Below are positions 33,193 through 39,189 of a stretch of 39,189 nt of DNA, piece after piece (position 1 is the first letter of the stretch; each line of letters opens with the position of its first letter). Below the pieces are notes generated by a model. It saw nothing but the letters and a program-made list of their open reading frames with translations, searched no databases and was not told the origin of the DNA. The stretch is from Chitinophagaceae bacterium. Lineage in GTDB: Bacteria; Bacteroidota; Bacteroidia; Chitinophagales; Chitinophagaceae. A program made the position numbers and the translations under genes. The DNA is taken from NCBI GenBank assembly GCA_016786525.1, contig JAEUVW010000352.1, positions 1 to 39,189 of the forward strand, written 5' to 3'.

Positions 33193-33588
33193 CTAATAGT
33201 ATTTGTTCATTTTGATCAGCGTGTAGATCAGTCCCGGTATGTAGAACAGGATGTACAGGATCAGGGAGATCAGCCAGTCGAAATCGCTGAACGAATCGTT
33301 AATACCCATAGCCAGCCAGCCCAAAGCCAGGATAGCGAGTATGATGTACAGGATAGCGGGCATCACGCCGGAGTCCGCTTTCTTTGTCGCTTTGCTTATT
33401 GCTTTTTGCTGCTGCATTTCCTGCATGGGCACTACCGTTACTTCCGGGGCATTGGCTACCGGTGTTGTCGTGCTTTGCTGTGTGGTCACAGGGGCATTTT
33501 GCTTGATAGGAATCGCCGCATTGCTGATATTGGCTGTGAATACTGCTGCGGCTAAAAATGCCAGGGAGAGTGTCATTAGTTTTTTCAT
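33193..33588 (-). CDS. YqaE/Pmp3-family small membrane protein with signal peptide
   Basis: The product is 131 residues. A signal peptide (about 1-24, LSLAFLAAAVFTANISNA) is followed by a threonine/glutamine-rich, low-complexity stretch. Two close membrane segments follow (about 76-95 and 103-125: AILYIILAILALGWLAMG and LISLILYILFYIPGLIYTL), the latter with the YIPG core of Pmp3/YqaE stress-membrane proteins. The Bacteroidota form has the extra exported N-terminal region. The function is not established. The ATG at 33588 begins the signal peptide. Confidence 0.85.
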   Translation of the reverse strand: MKKLMTLSLAFLAAAVFTANISNAAIPIKQNAPVTTQQSTTTPVANAPEVTVVPMQEMQQQKAISKATKKADSGVMPAILYIILAILALGWLAMGINDSFSDFDWLISLILYILFYIPGLIYTLIKMNKYY

Positions 33589-33609
33589 ATCCTGAAAGTT
33601 TAATTGGGT

Positions 33610-33617
33610 CAAATATA
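33610..33617 (-). promoter_or_regulatory. -7 box of the YqaE-like gene
   Basis: On the minus strand this reads TATATTTG, matching TAnnTTTG, 21 bases before the ATG. The -33 element is not clear. Confidence 0.45.
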
Positions 33618-33700
33618 TTCGTTTATGCGAGTAAAACGGAAAAATGATACGTTAAAGTCTTTAACGAGGCCTTTTTAGCGGTGCATCGAAAGAAGTCCTG

Positions 33701-33708
33701 TATTTTTG
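33701..33708 (+). promoter_or_regulatory. -7 box of the thioesterase/S4-protein transcript
   Basis: TATTTTTG, a perfect TAnnTTTG, ends 16 bases before the ATG at 33725. Only a weak T-rich stretch lies at -33. Confidence 0.5.
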
Positions 33709-33724
33709 CGGCCAAAAGAATATT

Positions 33725-34240
33725 ATGGAGTCGCGTTACGCAAAAGAAACAGCCAATATCATGACGGAACTCGTATTGCCCAACGATACCAATACCCTGG
33801 GCAACCTGATGGGAGGACGCCTGATGCACTGGATGGATATCGCAGCGGCAATATCCGCAATGCGCCATTGCAATAAACCGGTGGTAACGGCATCTGTCGA
33901 TAATGTCTCTTTTGCCCGCCCTGTAAAACTGGGCAATATCCTGTCTATCGAGACCAAGGTCACGCGTTCTTTCAACTCCTCGATGGAGGTCTACCTGAAA
34001 GTATCCGGGGAAGACCTTCAGGCCAAAACCAAATATGTCAGCAACGAAGCCTACCTCACTTTTGTGGCGCTGAACCCGGACGGTACCCCGACCAAAGTAC
34101 CCGAACTGATACCCGAGACAGACGAGGAAAAAGAGCGCTACAACGGTGCCCTGCGCCGCAGGCAGCTGCGCCTGATCCTCGGAGGCAAAATGAAAGTGGA
34201 TGAGGCCATAGAGCTGAAAGCCCTGTTTCTTAAAAACTAA
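33725..34240 (+). CDS. Hotdog-fold acyl-CoA thioesterase
   Basis: The 171-residue product belongs to the YciA/acyl-CoA hydrolase group that cleaves acyl-CoA to free acid and CoA in the cytoplasm. It has the typical start (LVLPNDTNTLGNLMGGRLMHWMD), with N24 and D38 at the expected catalytic positions, then SVDNVSFARPVKLGNIL. A helical C-terminal region rich in charged residues follows. The ATG is preceded by a -7 box. The S4-domain gene begins five bases after its stop, so the two form an operon. Confidence 0.92.
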   Translation: MESRYAKETANIMTELVLPNDTNTLGNLMGGRLMHWMDIAAAISAMRHCNKPVVTASVDNVSFARPVKLGNILSIETKVTRSFNSSMEVYLKVSGEDLQAKTKYVSNEAYLTFVALNPDGTPTKVPELIPETDEEKERYNGALRRRQLRLILGGKMKVDEAIELKALFLKN

Positions 34241-34245
34241 GCACG

Positions 34246-34641
34246 ATGAGCGAAAAGCTGCGACTGGACAAATACCTGTGGGCGATCCGTATTTTTAAAA
34301 CCCGAACTTTAGCTGCCGGTGCCATTGAGGGCGGTAAAGTGCGGACCGCCGACGGCCAGGCTTTAAAGTCTTCGCGCTCGGTTTCTATTGGAGATGTATA
34401 TGAGATCAGGACGCCTGCCCGCAAATGGGTAATAGCGGTAACCGGCCTGCTGGCCAACCGTGCAGCTTTTGAGATTGCCGTACAAAATTATGAAGACAGG
34501 ACCCCCGAAGAAGACAAGGACATTTCGAAACCCCTGCCTTCCTCTTTCTATACCGGAAAGCGCCTAAGCAAAACAGGCCGCCCCACTAAGAAACAGCGGC
34601 GCGACCTGAATGATCTGCTTGGAAATGACTCCGAGGATTAA
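34246..34641 (+). CDS. S4-domain RNA-binding protein (Hsp15-like)
   Basis: The 131-residue product has an N-terminal S4 domain (LRLDKYLWAIRIFKTRTLAAGAIEGGKVR, about 4-35) and a basic tail (GRPTKKQRRDLNDLL). This layout is that of Hsp15/HslR, which binds 50S subunits carrying nascent chains. The role here is inferred from that family. It is transcribed with the thioesterase. Its stop overlaps the stop of the convergent lipoprotein gene by four bases, with no terminator between them. Confidence 0.9.
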   Translation: MSEKLRLDKYLWAIRIFKTRTLAAGAIEGGKVRTADGQALKSSRSVSIGDVYEIRTPARKWVIAVTGLLANRAAFEIAVQNYEDRTPEEDKDISKPLPSSFYTGKRLSKTGRPTKKQRRDLNDLLGNDSED

Positions 34642-35645
34642 TAAAGCAGGCGGTGGTCGCCGTCCTTTACTTTTACCCAGCTTTTAGCCATGTCTTCGCT
34701 ACGGTAGATTCCTTTATCTGTAGCGATATAAATGACTTTTTTGGTTGCATCGTTTTTGTAATAATTGTCTTTGGCCACAATAGAGTACACTTTGGTAAGG
34801 CCGGCCAAACCTGTATTGGAAGCAGTAAACTTGGTGCCTTCCGCTACATAGACCCCGCTATCGGTACCGATCAGCAGTTTTTCAAATGCGCCATAGGTAG
34901 CATACAAGGTTGTTTTAGGGACGCCTGTATATTGCTTGAATGAGTTTCCGCTATCGATACTGTACCAGGATCCTTCCAGGCCATCATAGTCTGTAGCAAT
35001 CAGTGTTTTGCCAAAGTGGGACAGGTAGAAGTTATACGGCTTGGGTAATGAGCCAGCGTCACGCTGCCGCCATTTTGCAGCAGAATCCGTGCGCATGTAC
35101 AGCTTGCTGCCCACCAGGGAATAGCAGAACAGTACATCATCCCCTGCTATTGTCAACGACTCTGTGGAAGGAGCAGCCTCTGTCCAGGCAGTGTCTGCAT
35201 TGTAATATTCACCATGGGAGGGGCTGATGGAAAGCCCGCCGAAACCGCTGACATTGACCAGCTGTACCGTCTTAAACTTAGGCACATCCAGCAGGAAGCC
35301 GGGCCATTTGATATTGGTAGGTACAGATACATTGAGGTTGGGGATCGCATCAAAGGTCCGTCCTTCGTTTTTGCTGTAAAACACCGTTGCATTTTTAACA
35401 ATGATCAGGTTGTTTTTTGATACGGTCATCGAACGGATCGGGGTGCCATCTCCTGAAAATATGGTTTTGTAGTTGGTACCATCGTTGGTTTTGTACAATG
35501 TACCCTGTTTATCCACTGCGTACAATACGTATGGCCTCTGGATCACATTGTTATTGTCAATGCCGTTCTCTTTCTTACAACTTTGAGTAGCTAATGCCAG
35601 CAGGGTCAGTAGCGATAGTTTTCCCAAAAGATTTTTTGTTTTCAT
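34638..35645 (-). CDS. Lipoprotein with beta-propeller-like (BNR/sortilin-type) repeats
   Basis: The 335-residue product has a lipoprotein signal with the lipid-bearing C23 in ATQSCKKEN. The body has repeats of the type LYKTNDGTNYKTIF, FYSKNEGRTFDAI, WYSIDSGNSFKQYT and IYRSEDMAKSWVKV, the S/T-x-D/N-x-G-x-x-F/W pattern of BNR/photosystem-stability-type propellers. No catalytic residues are apparent, so a binding or scaffold role is likely. I chose the ATG at 35645 over a TTG three codons upstream. The upstream region is very AT-rich. Confidence 0.85.
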   Translation of the reverse strand: MKTKNLLGKLSLLTLLALATQSCKKENGIDNNNVIQRPYVLYAVDKQGTLYKTNDGTNYKTIFSGDGTPIRSMTVSKNNLIIVKNATVFYSKNEGRTFDAIPNLNVSVPTNIKWPGFLLDVPKFKTVQLVNVSGFGGLSISPSHGEYYNADTAWTEAAPSTESLTIAGDDVLFCYSLVGSKLYMRTDSAAKWRQRDAGSLPKPYNFYLSHFGKTLIATDYDGLEGSWYSIDSGNSFKQYTGVPKTTLYATYGAFEKLLIGTDSGVYVAEGTKFTASNTGLAGLTKVYSIVAKDNYYKNDATKKVIYIATDKGIYRSEDMAKSWVKVKDGDHRLLY

Positions 35646-35714
35646 TATGAACAATTTTCTCCTAAATTAAAATATTTTTTCTTAAATCAAAAATTAGCTA
35701 TTTGATTTTTGCGC

Positions 35715-37463
35715 TTACAGGGCAGGTTCCTCTTCGGCATCTTGCTCCGCCATCATCTCGTCCATCCTGGCCGCTTCTGCCTTATCCCGCATATCCTGGG
35801 CCTCCTGCAGTACCTTTCCGAAATCAAAAAGCTGGGTCAGGCTGCTCTCTTTTTTGTTGACAAAGTTGACACTCATTTTATACTTGAACGTATTGCCGTC
35901 CAGCTCTCCGCCATTGAACACCAGGTTATCAAAGGTCTTCAGCGATGCATTGTATACCAATGAGTCTGCAGCATTGTTGGCCATTACCCCGGCTGTCCGT
36001 TTCGCCCATGAGTTATAGTCGAAGAACATACCGAAGGGGTGCTTCTGGATATGCTCCTTTACTTTTTGCGAAACCTGCTTCGTATAGATTCCGGCCATAT
36101 AGTTCTGTGCATTGCGCGCTTTGTTGGCAAATACGGCGTACTGATCATTGACCAGTATTACAGAGGAGTCTGAAGGGTTGCCCATCGATTTCATGCGAAA
36201 GGTTCCTTCGTTGATCTGCTCCAGCATTTCCATCGATACGGCCAGGTTCAGCAGTTTCCTGAAGGCTTCTTTTTTGTTCAGGCGCAAGGCAAAGAGCACA
36301 TCCATATCCGTTTTGTAACTGGAGAATGCAGAACTGGCATCTGTACTATCAAACAATACCGTCTCCTTCTTTTGCTGATAATTGTTCATCGCAAAGACCA
36401 TATCCCCGGATATAGCGCTCAGTATTTCTTCGACACTCAGGTGCTGTTCGGCCAGGTAGCCGTTGGCCAGGCCCAGCATCCCCATCTTTTCAATGGTTTT
36501 CTGCGTAGCCTCCGGAGACATGCGGTAAGCAAAGATGTAGTCGAGCCCCTCGTTCGGTACCCTGTTGACCACATCTTCTTCCACGTTCTTATTGCTGTAT
36601 TGCTTATTGATCTCTTTCAGTTCGTCGGAGCTGTACATCAGCATGTCCGTCACGACCCTTCCTTTTTCGAAATTGGTGGCCGCCGAAAAAGCCGAGTTCC
36701 GCCACATTGTATTGGAGAGCCCGACACCCCCGGTCATCATGCCGATGTTCCGGGATCCGTAGCTGCTCATCACCGCGTCAATATTGACCCAGAAGCCAAG
36801 ATCATGCTTATGGTTTTCGAATGCGGCAAAGCGCTTATCGTTGAGCAGGGCATTTTTTTCCGATACGGCAAAGGCAGATTCCAGCTGAGAGGCCAGCAAA
36901 ACTTCCTGGTCAACAACAGGCGCTGCTGTTTCCCCCTCTTCTTCTTCAAAGTAGCCGGTTTCTGCTTTTTGTACCGAAACCAGGATCAGCAGGTTGTTGG
37001 TCCAGCCTGCATAGATATCGTCTATGAGGTGTGCCTCTTTCCGCTTTTCATTTTCTTTTATGGTAGCATCTGAAAAAGTCTTTTTTACAAAAGACTCCCA
37101 TTTCATCGCATTCTTTAAGGGGATCAGCGCCACGAAGCAGGCCGAATTGTCTGTACCTCCATTGCTTTTCAGGTAGGCATAAAACGTATTGAGTTCATCC
37201 ACACCGGCTTCCTGCATGTTGCGGATAAATTCCGATTGCTTTGCCGAATCCTTCTTTGACCCTGAGCCGCGTAGCTTATCCCAGAGATTACTGCCGGTAA
37301 TCATACTCCAGGCTATTTTTTTAGATAGCTCTTTGGTATTGACCTCGGCCACCATCAATGCGTCTTTGGGTATATACTTTGCATGGTCGGGTACGTGATG
37401 GCAGGCACCCAGCAACAGCAGGGACGGGAGTAGCAGGGCAAACAGCAGGGAACGGATGTTCAT
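35715..37463 (-). CDS. Large lipoprotein, DUF4836-like
   Basis: The 582-residue product has a lipoprotein signal (acylated C21 in LLLLGACHH). It is followed by YIPKDALMVAEVNTKELSKKIAW, a start typical of the Bacteroidota family DUF4836, which has no known function. The rest is a long mixed alpha/beta protein with an acidic C-terminus (MDEMMAEQDAEEEPAL). The frame is open 57 codons upstream but overlaps the DUF3127 gene there; the ATG at 37463 starts the signal. It lies 16 bases after the DUF3127 stop, so the two probably share the strong promoter upstream of that gene. Confidence 0.82.
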   Translation of the reverse strand: MNIRSLLFALLLPSLLLLGACHHVPDHAKYIPKDALMVAEVNTKELSKKIAWSMITGSNLWDKLRGSGSKKDSAKQSEFIRNMQEAGVDELNTFYAYLKSNGGTDNSACFVALIPLKNAMKWESFVKKTFSDATIKENEKRKEAHLIDDIYAGWTNNLLILVSVQKAETGYFEEEEGETAAPVVDQEVLLASQLESAFAVSEKNALLNDKRFAAFENHKHDLGFWVNIDAVMSSYGSRNIGMMTGGVGLSNTMWRNSAFSAATNFEKGRVVTDMLMYSSDELKEINKQYSNKNVEEDVVNRVPNEGLDYIFAYRMSPEATQKTIEKMGMLGLANGYLAEQHLSVEEILSAISGDMVFAMNNYQQKKETVLFDSTDASSAFSSYKTDMDVLFALRLNKKEAFRKLLNLAVSMEMLEQINEGTFRMKSMGNPSDSSVILVNDQYAVFANKARNAQNYMAGIYTKQVSQKVKEHIQKHPFGMFFDYNSWAKRTAGVMANNAADSLVYNASLKTFDNLVFNGGELDGNTFKYKMSVNFVNKKESSLTQLFDFGKVLQEAQDMRDKAEAARMDEMMAEQDAEEEPAL

Positions 37464-37479
37464 GTATACGTATGTTTTT

Positions 37480-37899
37480 TTAGAAAGGCAGATCATCTGC
37501 AGCGTTTTGGTTGGCTGCACTATTGAAATTATTGTTTGCAGGGGGGGCCTGGTTGTAGGATTGCTGCGGCTGCGCGGGTTGGCTGTAAGCGTTGTTGCTG
37601 TCTCCGGCAGAAGCCCTTTCAATGCGCCAGGCATCCAGGCTGGTGATGTAGTTGACGCGGCCGTCTTTTTCCCATTTGTTACCGCGGATATTGAAGCTCA
37701 CTTTTACCATATCCCCTTCGTGGAAATTGTCCAAAAGCTCACAACGGTTCTGCACGGCCTGCAGTTTCGCAAAGTTGGGGTAAGAATTACCATTTACTTC
37801 TTCTGTGATGTCCAGCACAAATTCGCGTTTTTTAAACCGTTCAGACACTTGCTGGGTTGGGTACTTTTCGATCAGTTTTCCGATTACTTCTAAAGCCAT
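37480..37899 (-). CDS. DUF3127 protein with SSB-like C-terminal tail
   Basis: The 139-residue product is a Bacteroidota DUF3127 protein. Residues 1-95 look like a small beta-barrel (VIGKLIEKYPTQQVSERFKKREFVLDI, MVKVSFNIRGNKW), compatible with an OB fold. A Q/N/P-rich flexible linker follows, and the protein ends in DDLPF, very like the acidic tip with which single-stranded DNA-binding protein recruits partners. I infer a DNA- or RNA-binding role; this is not shown. A full -33/-7 promoter lies 45 bases upstream. Confidence 0.85.
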   Translation of the reverse strand: MALEVIGKLIEKYPTQQVSERFKKREFVLDITEEVNGNSYPNFAKLQAVQNRCELLDNFHEGDMVKVSFNIRGNKWEKDGRVNYITSLDAWRIERASAGDSNNAYSQPAQPQQSYNQAPPANNNFNSAANQNAADDLPF

Positions 37900-37943
37900 T
37901 TTATTGAGATTTTAATTGTTTACGAATTACTATGCTTATTTGC

Positions 37944-37975
37944 CAAAGGTAGTGAAGGCCGTGTATATATGCAAA
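37944..37975 (-). promoter_or_regulatory. Canonical Bacteroidota promoter of the DUF3127 gene
   Basis: On the minus strand, TTTG (37975-37972) is followed after 20 bases by TACCTTTG (37951-37944), the best match in the window to the -33 TTTG / -7 TAnnTTTG pattern. The ATG is 44 bases downstream. Confidence 0.75.
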
Positions 37976-38002
37976 CGATACTTATTGTGTAGCCTGCAAT
38001 AA

Positions 38003-38028
38003 AATAGCCCCTTATGACAGGGGCTATT
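38003..38028 (-). terminator. Terminator of tRNA-His
   Basis: A perfect 9-base stem (aatagcccc and its complement) with an 8-base loop runs into TTATTG on the minus strand, 16 bases past the end of the tRNA. Confidence 0.85.
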
Positions 38029-38043
38029 CAGAATTTTAACGGG

Positions 38044-38118
38044 GGAGATAAATGGGTCTCGAACCCACGACCTCCAGTGCCACAAACTGGCGCTCTAACC
38101 AACTGAGCTACTACCTCC
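38044..38118 (-). tRNA. tRNA-His (anticodon GTG)
   Basis: A full cloverleaf can be drawn on the minus strand: a seven-pair acceptor stem with G-T pairs, a GCTC/GAGC D-stem, an anticodon stem CCAGT/ACTGG around loop TTGTGGC, and a T-arm GTGGG-TTCGAGA-CCCAT. The anticodon is GTG. The extra 5' G opposite C73, the identity mark of tRNA-His, is present. The CCA end is not encoded. Confidence 0.96.
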
Positions 38119-38134
38119 GTGTTTCTTTGGGCAG

Positions 38135-38142
38135 CAAATGTA
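38135..38142 (-). promoter_or_regulatory. -7 box of tRNA-His
   Basis: On the minus strand this reads TACATTTG, matching TAnnTTTG, 16 bases before the tRNA. A TTTG lies 14 bases further upstream, shorter than the usual spacing. Confidence 0.45.
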
Positions 38143-38196
38143 AGGTGTTTTTTCTTCAAAATAGTGGGTTGGGACAATATTTCTTTGTACACCGGC

Positions 38197-39189
38197 TCAG
38201 CCGGCCCAGTTTTCCCGGTCGAGACTGCGGTATTGTATGGCTTCTGCCAGGTGCTCGGGTTTTATATCGGCGGCGCCTGCCAGGTCCGCTACAGTGCGCG
38301 ATACCTTAAGGATACGGTCGTACGCTCTTGCAGAAAGGTGCAGGCGGTCCATGGCTGTTTTCAGCAGGGTGGCCCCTACCGGGCTGAGCCTGCATACTTC
38401 CTTCAGCAGTTTGCTGCTCATTTGCGCATTGTTGTAGGTGCCCGGAGTGTCCGCAAATCGCTTTTCCTGGATATTTCTGGCGGCAATGACCCGCTCCCGC
38501 ACCACAGCGCTGCTATCTCCTGCCCTGTCGTTATTGCTCAGTTCCTCAAAAGGGACCGGTGTTACTTCCACATGAAGGTCTATACGGTCCAGCAGCGGGC
38601 CGGATACTTTGTTCAGGTAGCGCTGAACGGTAGTAGAGGTACACGAACACTCCTTTGCAGGATGATTGTAGTACCCGCAGGGGCAGGGGTTCATCGACGC
38701 AATCAGCATAAAACTGGCCGGGAAGTCCAGGCTGATGCGGGCCCGCGATATAGAGACCTGGCGATCTTCCATAGGCTGGCGCATGACTTCCAGCGCCGTG
38801 CGCTTAAACTCCGGCAACTCATCAAGAAAGAGAATGCCGTTGTGCGCCAGGGATATTTCGCCGGGTTGCGGAATACCGCCGCCGCCCACCAGGGCTGCAT
38901 CGCTGACAGTATGGTGGGGTGCGCGGAAAGGCCGGTGCGCTACCAGTGAGGCATTGACGGCCATCTTACCGGCCACGGAGTGGATCTTGGTAGTTTCCAG
39001 TGCCTCCTGAAGCGTAAGGGGTGGAAGTATGGTCGGCAAACGCTTGGCCAGCATAGTCTTACCGGCACCGGGAGGCCCGATCAGGATCGCATTATGCCCG
39101 CCGGCAGCAGCAATCTCCAGGGCCCGCTTTACATTTTCCTGCCCCCGTACATCGTTAAAGTCTACATCGAAAGACTGCTGGTTTTCAAA
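38197..39189 (-). CDS. YifB/ComM-family Mg-chelatase-like AAA+ ATPase (partial, N-terminus beyond the window)
   Basis: The visible 330 residues are the C-terminal two thirds of a ComM/YifB protein. ComM is a hexameric helicase that extends branch migration during natural transformation in species where it has been tested. Seen here are DVRGQENVKRALEIAAAGG, the Walker A loop GPPGAGKT, Walker B GILFLDELPEF, a cysteine-rich CPCGYYNHPAKECSC segment typical of the family, and the C-terminal helical domain ending SLDRENWAG. The frame continues to the window edge, so the N-terminal domain is missing. Together with the comF-like gene at 9165 it hints at DNA uptake ability, but both genes are widespread in non-competent species. 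Confidence 0.95.
   Translation of the reverse strand, partial: FENQQSFDVDFNDVRGQENVKRALEIAAAGGHNAILIGPPGAGKTMLAKRLPTILPPLTLQEALETTKIHSVAGKMAVNASLVAHRPFRAPHHTVSDAALVGGGGIPQPGEISLAHNGILFLDELPEFKRTALEVMRQPMEDRQVSISRARISLDFPASFMLIASMNPCPCGYYNHPAKECSCTSTTVQRYLNKVSGPLLDRIDLHVEVTPVPFEELSNNDRAGDSSAVVRERVIAARNIQEKRFADTPGTYNNAQMSSKLLKEVCRLSPVGATLLKTAMDRLHLSARAYDRILKVSRTVADLAGAADIKPEHLAEAIQYRSLDRENWAG

Noticed and set aside
37464..37634. An N-terminal extension of the DUF4836-like lipoprotein
   Set aside because: It overlaps the DUF3127 coding region and places 57 residues before a clear lipoprotein signal.

Overview
The window is a dense stretch of chromosome from a Bacteroidota bacterium, most likely of the Chitinophagaceae type. 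The evidence is two proteins with gliding-motility-type (type B) C-terminal sorting domains and one with a type A sorting domain, which mark type IX secretion cargo; a GLPGLI-family protein paired with an outer-membrane beta-barrel protein; DUF3127, DUF4836-like and YqaE/Pmp3 proteins; and -7 promoter boxes of the Bacteroidota form TAnnTTTG. I saw no phage, insertion sequence, CRISPR array or rRNA. The genus is not determinable from what I can see.

Layout. 1-617 is the start of a LytTR response regulator that runs off the left edge. 618-943 holds a REP-like palindrome and a terminator. 944-7442 is a minus-strand run: S41 processing protease, aroB, aroA, pdxA and an M16 peptidase. 7581-9168 carries two secreted proteins on the plus strand. 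9165-12093 (minus) carries comF-like, polyprenyl synthase and thiolase genes. 12298-13336 is a type IX cargo gene broken by a one-base frameshift. 13425-15799 pairs a GH3-like enzyme with a glutaminyl cyclotransferase lipoprotein. 15800-16024 is a repeat-bearing gap. 16025-18242 (minus) is a histidine kinase/response regulator pair, divergent from a GLPGLI protein and a 906-residue outer-membrane protein (18385-21935); the shared promoter carries TTAACC repeats that look like a regulator binding site. 22173-25537 (minus) holds hflX and a large repeat-containing type IX cargo protein.

25626-29259 (minus) is the most unusual block. Four tightly packed genes encode a glycosyltransferase-like protein, a nucleotidyltransferase, a small HAD phosphatase of the capsule type, and a fusion of a degraded nucleotidyltransferase domain with a choline/aminoglycoside-kinase-like domain. 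Together they look like a small pathway that phosphorylates, activates and attaches a surface-glycan substituent of unknown identity.

29302-31164 (minus) holds an arginase-superfamily protein with altered metal ligands, folB and a small acidic protein. 31244-32425 is a secreted C1 peptidase. 32540-34641 carries a hexapeptide-repeat protein, a small membrane protein (minus), a hotdog thioesterase and an S4-domain protein. 34638-37899 (minus) carries two lipoproteins and a DUF3127 protein with an SSB-like tail. tRNA-His and a truncated comM/yifB-type ATPase close the window.

All identifications rest on reading motifs by eye. No database search was run.
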